Assembly (NCBI GenBank): GCA_019119995.1
Contig: DWVY01000019.1
Span: 1 to 64,000 of the forward strand
DNA from: Candidatus Mediterraneibacter faecavium
GTDB taxonomy: Bacteria; Bacillota; Clostridia; Lachnospirales; Lachnospiraceae
Length of the DNA stretch: 64,000 nucleotides
Direction: 5' to 3'
Shown here: positions 17,129 to 27,564 of the stretch, in pieces
Layout: every line of letters starts with the position of its first letter
How positions within the stretch are numbered: the first letter of the stretch is position 1
Program-made: the position numbers and the translations under genes
Notes under the pieces: generated by a model
Told to the model about the DNA's origin: nothing
Seen by the model: only the letters and a program-made list of their open reading frames with translations
Database searches by the model: none

Positions 17129-18586
17129 TTACTCGCCGCTGTCCCCGGAAGAACCGGTGTCGGATGAACTGCCGCCGGAAGAGCCGCTGTCTGACGGACC
17201 GCTGCCGGAAGAACCGGCATCCGCTGAGCTGTCATCCGCCGTACTGTCGTCTGAAGAAGCGTCAGCCGCCGCAGCCGAGAGCGTATCCAGATTTGTCTGA
17301 GCCTCTTTGGCATATTCCGAATCTCCGTACTCATCCACAACTCTCTTGAAATAAGTGACAGCATTTTCGTTATCGCCGTTGCCCATATATGCCTGCGCAA
17401 GGTCAAAAAGCGCCTGCCCGTCGTTATATCCTGCATTCATGCTGACAACTTTCACAAGAGCATCGATCGCCCCCTGGTAATTGCCTGCATCCAAAGCCTC
17501 AGTTCCTGTAGAGAAATTCGTATCGCATGCTGCCGGATATATCTCGTCTGTCAGTTCATCGTAACGGGACTGTCCGCTCTCTCCGAGAGAATCCCGCTTA
17601 ATGCCGATCAGGGTATCCGCCATTGCGGCATAGCTGTACTCTCCCGAATTGTACTGGTCTACGACTGTCATAAGGCTCTCATAACTGTTCTGCGTCGTCT
17701 GCGCCTGATCTGCATCAGCCTCTACTTCTTCTCCCGACGCCCGGTAATTGTCCAGAGTCCTTGTCTGTGCACTGACCTGCGCTTCCAGTGTTTTGATCTG
17801 GTCGCTGTAACTGCGCATCTGTTCATTCATCCGCTCGTTCTGCGACTGGTTTACGGCCGGCGCCACCAGAAACCATATGACCGCCGCACCGATCGCCGCA
17901 CCGATGAAGATATTAGCCACTGCGAGATGGCTTGCCATCTCTTTGACTCTGGAATGCTTCGGCTGGATGATCGTTTCATTCCCCAGGCTGTACTCTACTG
18001 CGTCCTCTTTCTTTTTCCCGGGCCTGCGCCGCTGTTTTCCCCTCTGATGGGTAAGCTCATGCATGTATTTCAGCGTGAGCTCATTTCCCGTATCCAGTTT
18101 TCTTGCCTGCCGGACCATCTGACGCGCCCGCGTATACTGTCCTGTATGCAGGTAGAGAAGGGCCAGCAGCTGGTGCGCCTTCAGGAACGTCGGATGGGAT
18201 GAGACCACCTGCTTCAGCTGGATGATCGCCAGATCCTCCCCATTCTGCTGGCAGTATGCCAGACATTGATTATATTTCTTTATCGCAAGATTGATCGTTT
18301 CAAGTTCCCTGGCAGACGCCTGCACCGTATTGATGTAATAGTCTGCTATATTATTATAGGAGCGGAGATTCTTGCTGATGATCCACTCCACCAGAGCCTC
18401 CGGCACCTCACCGATCCCGTAGTAGACCAGTCCCAGGAGATTTCTTGCCGCGATATTCTCCCTGTTAAACTGCAGACTGCGCCGCAGAGAGACGATCGCG
18501 CCGGACATATCCCGGATCTGGGCCTTTCGCAAACCATCGTTATACCAGTAGTTGGACTGATATACGATCTTTTTCGTATAATCCAT
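17129..18586 (-). CDS. TPR-repeat membrane protein with Ser/Asp-rich tail
   Basis: A 485-residue protein. The N-terminal half (about 1-170) holds TPR-like helices, for example KAQIRDMSGAIVSLRRSLQF and the HQLLALLYLHTGQYTRARQM region. A basic KQRRRPGKKK segment precedes one membrane helix (about 222-243), then a coiled-coil stretch (NERMNEQMRSYSDQIKTLEA). More TPR units follow (NYQGAIDALVKVVSMNAGY). The last 45 residues are a low-complexity S/D/G tail. The topology suggests TPRs on both membrane sides, possibly a scaffold for envelope or division proteins. It follows folC and a 44-residue gene. The exact job is unknown. Confidence 0.75.
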   Translation of the reverse strand: MDYTKKIVYQSNYWYNDGLRKAQIRDMSGAIVSLRRSLQFNRENIAARNLLGLVYYGIGEVPEALVEWIISKNLRSYNNIADYYINTVQASARELETINLAIKKYNQCLAYCQQNGEDLAIIQLKQVVSSHPTFLKAHQLLALLYLHTGQYTRARQMVRQARKLDTGNELTLKYMHELTHQRGKQRRRPGKKKEDAVEYSLGNETIIQPKHSRVKEMASHLAVANIFIGAAIGAAVIWFLVAPAVNQSQNERMNEQMRSYSDQIKTLEAQVSAQTRTLDNYRASGEEVEADADQAQTTQNSYESLMTVVDQYNSGEYSYAAMADTLIGIKRDSLGESGQSRYDELTDEIYPAACDTNFSTGTEALDAGNYQGAIDALVKVVSMNAGYNDGQALFDLAQAYMGNGDNENAVTYFKRVVDEYGDSEYAKEAQTNLDTLSAAAADASSDDSTADDSSADAGSSGSGPSDSGSSGGSSSDTGSSGDSGE

Positions 18587-18613
18587 CTATATCCACCATT
18601 ACACTTTCTGTAC

Positions 18614-18748
18614 TTACTTCTTCTGTTCCATGACCTGTTTGAGAAGGTCTGTCACATCCGAGAGATCTTCCTGATATACCGCATCCTCGATCTCCTCTAC
18701 CTCAAGGCTTGGTTTAAACTTCTTTAACTCTTCTTCGTAATTCAGCAT
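18614..18748 (-). CDS. Small acidic protein (44 residues) overlapping the end of folC
   Basis: An ATG at 18748 opens a 44-residue frame that ends at 18614. It has a near-perfect AGGAGGTAAAG ribosome binding site inside the 3' end of folC. The product is acidic and helical (LNYEEELKKF, VEEIEDAVYQEDLSDVTDLL) and ends in a lysine pair. It overlaps folC by 35 bases and precedes the TPR gene by 28 bases. I do not know the family. The strong site, charge pattern and tight fit between two genes argue that it is real. Confidence 0.68.
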   Translation of the reverse strand: MLNYEEELKKFKPSLEVEEIEDAVYQEDLSDVTDLLKQVMEQKK

Positions 18749-20033
18749 CTGACTTTACCTCCTGGATCAATTCCTTTATCGTCCCTGTCAGATAAAGAGA
18801 GCCCAGGCAGTACACCCTGCGGCTTCCTCTGTTCTCCAGCGCCCATAAGAGCGCGTCTTTCACATTCTCTCTGACTATGACAGGACGGTCCGTATATTTC
18901 CTGAAGATATCTCCGAGCTGCGCGGATCCCGTCCCCCGGGGATCGTCGATATGTGTCACGACATATGCATCCGTCCCCGGAGCACTGCACAGTGCAGCTG
19001 CCATCTTCTCGTATTCTTTGTCCCTTACCGCGGAAAATACTATGATATTTCCCTGTTTATCCTGCGGAATACTCTGCAGAAACGCCTCGACCGCACTTAT
19101 ATTGTGCGCTCCGTCAACATACACTCCGGGCAGGATCTCTTCCATCCTGCCCGCCCATTTCAGTTCAGACAGTACCTCTCTCCACCGCGCTGTATGGCCG
19201 GTTTTTCCAAAGAGATACCGCATCACTTCCATAGCGAGCATTGCATTGCCCGGCTGATATATCCCTGTATTGTTTAATTTCCACGTGGTAGTTCCATAAT
19301 AATCACTGGAACAGGAAAATGCAATATGTTTGTCCTCTATTCCAAGAATTTCGTACGCGTCTTTCCCGATTTTTTTACAGAAGCTTCCGCTTTTTTCCGC
19401 TGTCTTTTCGATGACTCTGTCGCTTTCCTCCGAGGATCCGGCATAAAAGACGGGAACGCCCGGCCGTATGATCCCCGCTTTCTCCGCTGCGATCTCTGCA
19501 AGCGTATCCCCAAGATACTGCATGTGGTCATAACCGATGGAAGTGATCACGCAGACAAGGGGCGGCTCGACCGCGCTGGTGGCATCCAGCCTGCCTCCCA
19601 GGCCGGTCTCAAGGACTGCATATTCCACGCCGGCTTCCCGAAAGGCGCACAATGCCATTCCCAGAAGGAATTCAAAGAAAGTCGGATGGGAAAGACCTTC
19701 TTCTTCCATGAGCCTGACCGCCTCAAGTGTTGTTTTAAAATTTCTCGTAAACGCTCCGTCATCGACAGGTACGCCGTCGATGACGATCCGCTCATTGATC
19801 TTTACCAGATGCGGAGAAGTAAAAAGCCCCGTCCGTTTTCCTTCCGAACGGAGCATCCCGTCAAGATAGGCGCACACGGAGCCTTTCCCGTTGGTTCCTG
19901 CCACATGGATCACTTTCAGATCTTTCTGCGGGTTTCCCAGATAGTCCAGAAAAGTTTTCGTGTGCACCGCATCATTCTTTTTTGTAAATTTAGGGATCTC
20001 CAGTATATAACTTACTGCCTCGCCGTATGTCAT
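18714..20033 (-). CDS. folC: Bifunctional folylpolyglutamate synthase/dihydrofolate synthase
   Basis: A 439-residue Mur-ligase-fold enzyme that adds glutamate to (dihydro)folate. The P-loop is HVAGTNGKGSVCAYLDGML (near residue 43), followed by GLFTSPHLVKINERI and the conserved LETGLGGRLDATS. YVDGAHNISA marks the C-terminal domain. The start overlaps the sulfatase gene upstream by four bases, so the two are translated together. Confidence 0.95.
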   Translation of the reverse strand: MTYGEAVSYILEIPKFTKKNDAVHTKTFLDYLGNPQKDLKVIHVAGTNGKGSVCAYLDGMLRSEGKRTGLFTSPHLVKINERIVIDGVPVDDGAFTRNFKTTLEAVRLMEEEGLSHPTFFEFLLGMALCAFREAGVEYAVLETGLGGRLDATSAVEPPLVCVITSIGYDHMQYLGDTLAEIAAEKAGIIRPGVPVFYAGSSEESDRVIEKTAEKSGSFCKKIGKDAYEILGIEDKHIAFSCSSDYYGTTTWKLNNTGIYQPGNAMLAMEVMRYLFGKTGHTARWREVLSELKWAGRMEEILPGVYVDGAHNISAVEAFLQSIPQDKQGNIIVFSAVRDKEYEKMAAALCSAPGTDAYVVTHIDDPRGTGSAQLGDIFRKYTDRPVIVRENVKDALLWALENRGSRRVYCLGSLYLTGTIKELIQEVKSDAELRRRVKEV

Positions 20034-22252
20034 TCTTCCTGTTCTTCTTCCTGTTCGACAAACGCCTGCCGCCCGTTCTGAGGTGCTTCAGGATCCGCAG
20101 GCACTTCTGTCAGTGTATCGTTACTATAAATATAAGTCTTTGATTCCCTGAATATGGTATTGCTGGATCCCACCTGCGCCACCATCACGGTATCGCCATC
20201 TTTGATCTCAGACTTTTTCAGATCCAGTCTTGTATTATTCAAAAATGTCGTCGACTGCTTTTCACCATTTATATAGACTTTGCTCTGCTTGGTAAAATTA
20301 TCTCCGTAGATACTGTAAGTCGTACCGTCAGCCTGGACGACCATCTGGGAGATCTCTGCATCCTTGACTCCCATGACCATATGCTCCTCAGGCACCGGCA
20401 TACCGTATTTTTCATATACATACTGATCGCCGTACATCATGTCATACTGCAAAAGCTCCAGGTCGGCAAGATAATTCTTCGTCTCCCGGCGCTGCTGGTG
20501 ATAGTTGAACACCGTGCCGGAATGGATATCCAGCCTGTCAAACACTTCAGCCATGATCTGATATGCAGCGATATTCTCGTCATCTTTCTTCAGACCGATA
20601 TTGTCCCATATCACATAATTTGTGTTATAAAGGTACCGGCTCTTAAGGTCTTTCGCCTCCAGATCCATGGTCGGAAGGTGGTCTCCGTAGAACACGAGCA
20701 CCGTAGGCTCGTTCCTGGACTCTACCGCCTCGATCAGCTCGCCGGCGAATTTGTCCATCTCATGGACAAGATTCACATAATATTCCCATGCATTTCTCTC
20801 GCCCTCATCCTCAACGCCGCTGACAACGATCTCCGGATCCTCCAGCACTTTCTCCGTCGGATATTCTCCGTGCCCCTCCACGCTTATGGTAAAGACAAAG
20901 TCCTGGCCCTCGGTCGTATCCATGGATTCCATGATATTCGGCACGAGAATGTCGTCCGTCGCCCAGCCTTTCGGCGTCGTCTGCAGGATGTTCATAAACT
21001 CCTTGCTCGTAAAATGGTCGAATCCCATTTTATTAAACACCTGCGCGCGGCTGTAGAAATTACCGCCGTTGTTGTGCAGCGCCTCCGCGCCGTATCCCAG
21101 TGATTCCAACGCACTCGCCGCGCTCTCCATCTGGTTGAACTTCGCGTAAGTCTTATACGGATATTCGCCGGGTCCGAAGAAGCGCATGCTCATGCCTGTC
21201 AGCACCTCGAACTCGGTGTTTGCCGTACCCGCGCCTACAGACGGCACTTTGAAATAACCGGTGGAATATTCGTTAAATAATTTCCTCAGATTCGGGATCG
21301 GATCTTCGGAGAACCGCAGCCACTCCACTTCCGTAGGATCGAAGAATGATTCCAGCTGTACGAACATGATATTGGGCATCTCATCTTCCGAAAGCCCTGT
21401 AGTGCTCTTTGTCATCTCGCCGTTGTCCGTGATCTTATTCATCGTCTCTTCACTGTAGCCCGCCGGCTCATTGATCCCGGTATTAAAAAGGCTGGCAGAG
21501 AAACAGTACGGGAATCCGTAATCTTCATATGCAAATGCGATATTTCCGAAATAATTGGAGATCACGCGCTTATCGATCGCCACGTCCGTCAGCCACAGGC
21601 ATGCGGCAAATGAGACTCCGACTCCGCACAGCGCTATGATCCTGTGCATCTTTCCGGTGAACTGTCCGCCTCTTCTCCACATGGAGACTACCCAGAACAC
21701 AACGGCCACCACGCCGATGATGATCATGATCAGTTCAAATGTATTGAAATAATTCCCGGTCAGTTCCAGTGCGTCTGACAGCACTTTCAGATCCTGCGCA
21801 TTAAACGGGGTCACTCTCTTGGTGAGAAGATAACCGTTGCAGATCCCGAGGAAGAGCCAGAACACACTGAGCAGTATCCTGGCAAATACTCTCCGCCTGA
21901 ACAGATAGACGATCATAAACGTCACAAATATCATAAACGAGTTATACAAAAATACGAGCGGCGTACCCGTAAGATAATCCCACGCCTCGAAAAAGGAGAG
22001 CCTTGAGACCACCTCAATCAAAAAGTTGATCACACATGCAAGGAGAAACTGAAGCGGCAGGGACAGCCTGTTCATCCATTTATAGACCGGCTGCATCTTC
22101 TTCGCGAATCTGCTGTTGCGCCGTTCTTCCAGGATGCGCTGCCTGCGCTCTTTCTTCTCCTTAAAATGCCTTTTGATATCTTCTTTTTTCAGATTCCTGA
22201 CTTTTGTAAAAAAACCTTTGATATCCGGTTTTCTGATATGAATGCGTTTCAT
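20030..22252 (-). CDS. LTA synthase-family sulfatase (phosphoglycerol transferase)
   Basis: A 740-residue membrane enzyme. Five hydrophobic helices lie between about 65 and 235, followed by an extracellular sulfatase-fold domain. Catalytic-site blocks are MFVQLESFFDP, the threonine-bearing GAGTANTEFEVLTG, and VLVFYGDHLPTM. A charged KEKKERRQRI segment precedes the first helix, and the C-terminus ends in a Glu-rich tail. The family makes polyglycerol-phosphate (lipoteichoic acid-like) polymers or modifies surface glycans. It leads the folC operon and lies directly after valS. Confidence 0.88.
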   Translation of the reverse strand: MKRIHIRKPDIKGFFTKVRNLKKEDIKRHFKEKKERRQRILEERRNSRFAKKMQPVYKWMNRLSLPLQFLLACVINFLIEVVSRLSFFEAWDYLTGTPLVFLYNSFMIFVTFMIVYLFRRRVFARILLSVFWLFLGICNGYLLTKRVTPFNAQDLKVLSDALELTGNYFNTFELIMIIIGVVAVVFWVVSMWRRGGQFTGKMHRIIALCGVGVSFAACLWLTDVAIDKRVISNYFGNIAFAYEDYGFPYCFSASLFNTGINEPAGYSEETMNKITDNGEMTKSTTGLSEDEMPNIMFVQLESFFDPTEVEWLRFSEDPIPNLRKLFNEYSTGYFKVPSVGAGTANTEFEVLTGMSMRFFGPGEYPYKTYAKFNQMESAASALESLGYGAEALHNNGGNFYSRAQVFNKMGFDHFTSKEFMNILQTTPKGWATDDILVPNIMESMDTTEGQDFVFTISVEGHGEYPTEKVLEDPEIVVSGVEDEGERNAWEYYVNLVHEMDKFAGELIEAVESRNEPTVLVFYGDHLPTMDLEAKDLKSRYLYNTNYVIWDNIGLKKDDENIAAYQIMAEVFDRLDIHSGTVFNYHQQRRETKNYLADLELLQYDMMYGDQYVYEKYGMPVPEEHMVMGVKDAEISQMVVQADGTTYSIYGDNFTKQSKVYINGEKQSTTFLNNTRLDLKKSEIKDGDTVMVAQVGSSNTIFRESKTYIYSNDTLTEVPADPEAPQNGRQAFVEQEEEQEE

Positions 22253-22296
22253 GTATGATCGTACATCCTTTCTTTTCTAAGAGAAGTGACGCCGGG

Positions 22297-24948
22297 CTAT
22301 TTTGCGAGCCCAGCTATCCTCTCTTTTACCTGCTCAAGCATCTGTGTGTATTTCTCCAGCTTGTCCCTCTCAGCCTGCACTTTGTCTGCGGGAGCCTTGC
22401 TCACAAATTTTTCATTGGCGAGCATACCCTGCGCTCTCTTTATCTCTTTATTAAGCCTTGCTTCTTCTTTTGCCAGTCTCTCGCGTTCCTGCTCGAAATC
22501 CACCAGATCCTCAAGAGGCAGGTAGACAGCCGCATCCGGGACTACAACAGATACCGCGCTGTCCGCAATGCCCGCTTTGTCGGGCTGGATGATGATCTCG
22601 TTCGCCATCATAAGCGGTTTCACAGATTCTCCGACTGCCCCGATCCCGCTGCAGAGCGCCTCCTGTGTGCAGACAATATATACTTTCGTCTTTCTGCTGT
22701 TCGGCACGTCCATCTCGGAGCGGATGTTGCGGATACCTTTTACGATCGCTTTCACATGTTCCATCACGTTCTCGTCCGCAGGGAAATTCCACTCGTCTCT
22801 GTACTTCGGCCACTCTGACATCATCAGGGACTCTTCCTCCGGCACAAGGGCGCTGTAGATCTCCTCTGTGATAAACGGCATGAACGGATGGAGGAGTTTT
22901 AACGCCTGTCCGAGCACCGTCTTCAGCACCCACAGGACACAATTTGCAGCTTTCGGGTCTTCTTCTGCATGGTAGATACGGTATTTTGCAAGCTCCACAT
23001 ACCAGTCGCAGAATTCATCCCAGATAAAGTCATATACTTTCTGAACCGCGATTCCGAGCTCGTATTTATCCATGTTCTCGGTCACGTCTTTCGCCAGTGT
23101 GTTGACTGCGGAGAGGATCCAGCGGTCAGCCGGCATAAGCAGCGCATCGTCCGGTTTCTCAATGACTGTTTCATCTTTCATATTCATAAGGATGAAACGG
23201 GATGCGTTCCATACCTTGTTCGCGAAATTACGGCTTGCCTCTACTCTCTCATTGTAGAAGCGCATATCGTTGCCCGGAGCGTTTCCGGTCACGAGCGTCA
23301 GTCTCAGCGCGTCGGCGCCGTACTTGTCGATGATCTCCAGCGGATCGATACCGTTTCCGAGAGATTTGCTCATCTTGCGGCCTAAAGAGTCGCGCACCAG
23401 TCCGTGGATGAGCACGGTGTGGAACGGTGACTTCCCGGTGTGCGCATAGCCTGAGAATACCATACGGATCACCCAGAAGAAGATGATGTCATATCCTGTC
23501 ACGAGCACATCCGTCGGGTAGAAATAGTCCAGATCCTCTGTCTTATCCGGCCATCCCAGTGTGGAGAACGGCCACAGGGCTGATGAGAACCATGTATCCA
23601 ACGTATCCTCGTCCTGTGTGAAATGCGTGCATCCGCACTTCGGGCATTTCTCCGGCGCATGTCTGTCCACAACGATCTCACCGCACTCGTCGCAGTAATA
23701 TGCCGGGATCCGGTGTCCCCACCAGATCTGACGGGAGATACACCAGTCTTTGATATTCTCCAGCCAGTGCAGGTAGATCTTGTCAAAACGCTCCGGCACA
23801 AATTTAAGTTCGCCGGTCTTTAATGCATTGATCGCCGGTTTCGCCAGTTCGTCCATCTTCACGAACCACTGCTGCTTGATGAGCGGCTCTACCGTCGTGC
23901 CGCAGCGGTCGTGGGTTCCCACAGCGTGTGTGTGCGGAACGACTTTCACAAGATACCCCTGCTCGTCCAGCTCTTTTACGATAGCTTCTCTCGCCTCGTA
24001 GCGGTCCATCCCCGCATATTTTCCGCCGTTTTCATTGATCGTAGCGTCATCGTTCATGATGTTGATCTCCGGCAGGTTGTGGCGCTTGCCCACCTCGAAG
24101 TCATTCGGGTCGTGTGCCGGCGTGATCTTCACCGCACCTGTACCGAACTCTTTGTCTACATAGTAATCCGCCACGATCGGGATCTCACGCCCTACCAGCG
24201 GCAGGATCACGTTCTTTCCTACAATGTCTTTATAGCGCTCGTCATCCGGATGTACGGCGATGGCCGTATCGCCCAGCATCGTCTCCGGACGTGTGGTCGC
24301 GATCTCGAGGAAACGGTCTGTCCCCACGATCGGATATTTGATATGCCAGAAATGTCCTTCCTGGTCTTCATGCTCTACCTCTGCATCAGAAAGAGAAGTC
24401 TTACACTTCGGACACCAGTTGATGATCCTGGAGCCTTTATAGATATATCCCTTGTTGTACAGGCTGATGAACACTTCCTCAACCGCTTTGGAACATCCCT
24501 CGTCCATGGTGAAGCGCTCTCTGTCCCAGTCGCAGGAGATACCAAGCTTCTTGAGCTGGTTCTCGATCGTGCCTGCATATTCTTCCTTCCACTGCCAGGT
24601 TCTCTTTAAGAAACCATCACGTCCCAGCTCTTTCTTATCGATTCCCTCTTCCTTGAGCTGGTTCGTCACCTTTACCTCTGTGGAGATCGCCGCATGGTCT
24701 GTTCCCGGGATCCACAGTGCATTGTATCCTTCCATCCTCTTATAGCGGATCAGTATATCCTGCAGCGTATTGTCAAGGGCGTGGCCCATGTGCAGCTTTC
24801 CCGTGATGTTCGGAGGCGGCATCACCGTCGTGAACGGCTTTCTGCTGCGGTCCACTTCCGCATGGAAATATTTATTCTCACACCATTTTTCATACAGTTT
24901 TTCTTCGATCGCTTTCGGATCATAAGTCTTTGCCAATTCTTTGCTCAT
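22297..24948 (-). CDS. valS: Valine--tRNA ligase
   Basis: Class I aminoacyl-tRNA synthetase of 883 residues, normal for ValRS. The HIGH-type motif is [15 protein letters not shown] and the KMSKS motif is [11 protein letters not shown]. The editing domain carries [13 protein letters not shown]. The C-terminal coiled-coil arm that clamps tRNA is at the end ([20 protein letters not shown]). Expression is controlled by the T-box leader at 25071-25412. Confidence 0.97.
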   Translation of the reverse strand: MSKELAKTYDPKAIEEKLYEKWCENKYFHAEVDRSRKPFTTVMPPPNITGKLHMGHALDNTLQDILIRYKRMEGYNALWIPGTDHAAISTEVKVTNQLKEEGIDKKELGRDGFLKRTWQWKEEYAGTIENQLKKLGISCDWDRERFTMDEGCSKAVEEVFISLYNKGYIYKGSRIINWCPKCKTSLSDAEVEHEDQEGHFWHIKYPIVGTDRFLEIATTRPETMLGDTAIAVHPDDERYKDIVGKNVILPLVGREIPIVADYYVDKEFGTGAVKITPAHDPNDFEVGKRHNLPEINIMNDDATINENGGKYAGMDRYEAREAIVKELDEQGYLVKVVPHTHAVGTHDRCGTTVEPLIKQQWFVKMDELAKPAINALKTGELKFVPERFDKIYLHWLENIKDWCISRQIWWGHRIPAYYCDECGEIVVDRHAPEKCPKCGCTHFTQDEDTLDTWFSSALWPFSTLGWPDKTEDLDYFYPTDVLVTGYDIIFFWVIRMVFSGYAHTGKSPFHTVLIHGLVRDSLGRKMSKSLGNGIDPLEIIDKYGADALRLTLVTGNAPGNDMRFYNERVEASRNFANKVWNASRFILMNMKDETVIEKPDDALLMPADRWILSAVNTLAKDVTENMDKYELGIAVQKVYDFIWDEFCDWYVELAKYRIYHAEEDPKAANCVLWVLKTVLGQALKLLHPFMPFITEEIYSALVPEEESLMMSEWPKYRDEWNFPADENVMEHVKAIVKGIRNIRSEMDVPNSRKTKVYIVCTQEALCSGIGAVGESVKPLMMANEIIIQPDKAGIADSAVSVVVPDAAVYLPLEDLVDFEQERERLAKEEARLNKEIKRAQGMLANEKFVSKAPADKVQAERDKLEKYTQMLEQVKERIAGLAK

Positions 24949-25070
24949 TGTGTTCTCCTTGTATCTCCCTCATAGAATTCTTTCATCCGCCCTGTGCGGC
25001 ATCATGCGCCTTCATCGGACAGACTGTATCTTCCCGGTGTTCACGGAATTTTCACAGTTACATAAAGAAA

Positions 25071-25412
25071 CGCCCTTTACAAAATGTAAAGGGCGAAGAT
25101 TCCGCGGTACCACCTTATTTCATACATTTCCTTAATGCAGGGCTGTCCGCTCCCGTCCGGAAATATACCTCTTAAGTCCTGTAACGTGGACCACTCCGGG
25201 ACAGCTTACCTGTATCACTGTTCACTGACCGCTGCCTTGCAGACTCCTGCTCGTGTGAGCCTGGCAGTCGCCCGGCAGCCTGCCGCGCAGATACTCTTCA
25301 GCCATCCGGTTCAAAAGCTACCTTCCACTGTCCTTTCCCGAAACCGCCTTGCAGCCTGAGAGCGGTCCTCTCTGACGGAAGTAACAGCGTACTCCTCTTC
25401 CTCGTCACCTTT
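25071..25412 (-). promoter_or_regulatory. T-box riboswitch leader of valS
   Basis: The leader carries the diagnostic T-box AAGGTGGTACCGCGG (25102-25117, minus strand). It is followed by a terminator hairpin CGCCCTTTAC/GTAAAGGGCG (25071-25095) with TTTCTTTAT. Upstream are stem I landmarks GAAGAGGAGTAC and AGAGAGG. A GTA at 25319-25321 in a GGAAGGTAGCTTTTGAACC context is a plausible valine specifier. Uncharged tRNA-Val would pair with the T-box and favour read-through into valS. Confidence 0.92.
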
Positions 25413-25418
25413 GTTACA

Positions 25419-25446
25419 ATAGTATTAACTAAAAATTAACTATCAA
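25419..25446 (-). promoter_or_regulatory. Predicted promoter of the valS T-box leader
   Basis: TTGATA (25441-25446) and TACTAT (25419-25424) on the minus strand are 16 bases apart, a few bases before the leader. Confidence 0.55.
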
Positions 25447-25519
25447 ATACTATAGTCGCACAAGGCGGTTTTGTCAAGAAGTTTAGGAAATCTTAAGATT
25501 ACAGTCCGGTTATCCGACA

Positions 25520-26338
25520 TCAGGCGAGCAGTTTCTCTACCCGTTCTTTCGTAATACCACACTTCTGTGCAATTTCTTCCGCCGAAAGCCCCTGCGCATT
25601 AAGCGTAAAAACCCTCTTTGCAAGCTCCATTCCTTTTTCCTTTTCTTCCTCTAGCTCCTCTGCAAACAATTCTCTCAATGCATCACACATTTTCTTTTCC
25701 TCCTCCATCTGTTCATGATTCGCTCTTGCGATCAGATCCATAACTGCCTCATAATCTTTCGACTTCCTGTTCTTTTCATAATTTTCCATCAGGCTTCGGA
25801 TCTCCCCGCCTGCTTTCAGGTCTGTGCGCAGATTCTGTATCCAGTAATTTTCTTTTGCGGACAATTCCGGAACGATCAAAAGCTGTATGGGAATCGCATC
25901 CCCTTTCAGATAGTATATCCCCTGCCCCTGTTTTTCCACGCAGATTTGGCGGGCCGCTTCCAGATGCCGCAACATTTTGCCAGGATAATGACTGCATACA
26001 AATGTGATTGTCAGTTCACCCGGATCGATCTCCATGACTTTGTCTGTATTTGACTGGTAAAAGCACGTATATCCGTATACTTTATAAAAATTATTAATGT
26101 TCAGCGTATCGTTCGGTGACTTATATTCTATTATATTGTATGTGCGGAATATCTTTCCAATTGATTTTTTTATCGCTACTTTGTCCGTTTTCTTTATGAT
26201 CAGTATATCAATCTGCAATGGTTTCCTGCTGAGCTGATATTCCTCATGCATCTCCAGATATTTCATTTCTTCACAGAGTGTGATCCGCAAAGCTGCACGA
26301 AACCCCGGATGCCATTGTAATGTCTTGTTTTTTTCCAT
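25520..26338 (-). CDS. Rpn/PD-(D/E)XK-type nuclease-like protein
   Basis: A 272-residue protein of the Rpn/transposase-nuclease type. The core D..(E)xK pattern can be seen as LQIDILIIKK and IIEYKSPNDTLN (about residues 43-75). A helical, Glu/Lys-rich C-terminal half follows (EEEKKMCDALRELFAEELEE), ending in a helix-turn-helix-like LSAEEIAQKCGITKERVEKL. The ATG at 26338 has AAAGGAGAC upstream. Relatives promote recA-independent recombination; here it is a single complete copy near a truncated paralogue at 27565-27985. Such genes are common multi-copy accessory genes in gut Clostridia. Confidence 0.75.
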   Translation of the reverse strand: MEKNKTLQWHPGFRAALRITLCEEMKYLEMHEEYQLSRKPLQIDILIIKKTDKVAIKKSIGKIFRTYNIIEYKSPNDTLNINNFYKVYGYTCFYQSNTDKVMEIDPGELTITFVCSHYPGKMLRHLEAARQICVEKQGQGIYYLKGDAIPIQLLIVPELSAKENYWIQNLRTDLKAGGEIRSLMENYEKNRKSKDYEAVMDLIARANHEQMEEEKKMCDALRELFAEELEEEKEKGMELAKRVFTLNAQGLSAEEIAQKCGITKERVEKLLA

Positions 26339-26532
26339 AAATGTCTCCTTTAAGTATAATACACGCCTTTTTCTGTGCGCAACTACAATATTAATATGTC
26401 GTGAGATCAGTCTTTCACCTGCTGTTTGCCAAGCCGGACTGATGCAGTTTATATCACCAATGGCACCACTCCCCTTATTGTTCTGTTAAATGATCGGTCT
26501 GCGAAATATCCCCGGACATCGGGGTTAGAATA

Positions 26533-26603
26533 AAGAAACACTTTCCCTCAAAAGTGTGCTTATAGAATAACATATTTGCACATGAATAACAAATAAAAAA
26601 ATC
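26533..26603. repeat. Dispersed ~71-base repeat, copy A
   Basis: This matches copy B at 27964-28034 at about 80 percent by eye, including the identical CACTTTCCCTCAAAAGTGT (itself an imperfect hairpin ACACTT/AAGTGT), ATAACATATTT and AATAACAAA. It lies between the glucosaminidase gene and the intact Rpn-type gene. The 273-base stretch 26339-26612 holds, besides this repeat, a short CCCCG/CGGGG hairpin near 26511-26525 and nothing else that I can support. Confidence 0.65.
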
Positions 26604-26612
26604 AAAGTCATA

Positions 26613-27374
26613 TCATTCCATCATATCTTCTATCATCCCCACAATATCATACCCGTAATTATCGCCGGTCGCCCAGCCAGCCCCCTCCGGGTTCTCCTGC
26701 TGCCCGAGCCACTGCACATAAGGAGCCGAACCTTTCTTCACATATTCATACCTGTCATCTACACACTCCTGATTCAGAGCATCTGACGTAGCGTATGCCT
26801 TGAGGTGCTGGATCTGCGCACGTATCCCTGTCTGCACATCCGGATAGGAATTACCCGGCACACCATTTCCCGTGGTGCCCAGTCCTGCAAAATTGAACTG
26901 TTCGATCGAAGCATCTCCGCCATACTGAAGAAATCCTGTCTCCTTCATCGTCTGGGCAAACGCTACTTCCGGACGCACTCCCTCCGCCGTCGCTTCCTCG
27001 TAATACATCTGGCAGAATGTCTCGATGGAATCCGCGCCGCCCTCGGAAAGCTCTTCTGCCGGATACTCCTTCCCAGAGGCATTAAAGTAGTCGACCATCT
27101 CCTGGACAGTGACATCGCTGTCCCCCATGATCGGATACTGCCCGTCCGCTGCCGTCTCCTGCGTCTCTTCTGTATCCGCGTTCGATACAGAGTCTTGATC
27201 CTCATTTTCTCCACTGACTTTTGCGCTGTCTTCTTCTGCTGCTTCAGTCTGTTCGCTCTCAGCGGCACGCGGCGATAAAACACCTGAAGCCCCGGCAAGA
27301 CCAAGTGTGAGAACGATCAGCACTGCAAGACCAGCTTCCATATATCGCTTAAACACATCATTGTTCGATTTCAT
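26613..27374 (-). CDS. Secreted/membrane-anchored glucosaminidase-domain protein
   Basis: A 253-residue cell-wall hydrolase candidate. An N-terminal membrane anchor or signal (AGLAVLIVLTLGLAGASGVL, residues about 14-33) is followed by an acidic linker rich in E, D, Q and T (about 35-80). A glucosaminidase domain of the Flg/LytG fold covers about 100-250, with PEVAFAQTMKETGFLQYGG containing the catalytic-type glutamate, FNFAGLGTTGNG, and DVQTGIRAQIQHLKAYA. It would cut the glycan strands outside the cell. A TTGACA at 27479-27484 suggests its own promoter. Confidence 0.85.
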   Translation of the reverse strand: MKSNNDVFKRYMEAGLAVLIVLTLGLAGASGVLSPRAAESEQTEAAEEDSAKVSGENEDQDSVSNADTEETQETAADGQYPIMGDSDVTVQEMVDYFNASGKEYPAEELSEGGADSIETFCQMYYEEATAEGVRPEVAFAQTMKETGFLQYGGDASIEQFNFAGLGTTGNGVPGNSYPDVQTGIRAQIQHLKAYATSDALNQECVDDRYEYVKKGSAPYVQWLGQQENPEGAGWATGDNYGYDIVGMIEDMME

Positions 27375-27564
27375 TCACACATACACTCCCATGCTGACCG
27401 CTCCACATCCGTAGCGAAAATAATCTTGTATCGGATCCCGCTTACAGGTTTCTTTTCATATTATATTACATATGCTTCTGTCAATATGAATACTTTCTCT
27501 GGTGCCTGTACCGACTGTGAAACAAAAGCCACAGAGATTCGGATTGATATTAACCGGCAGTGAT

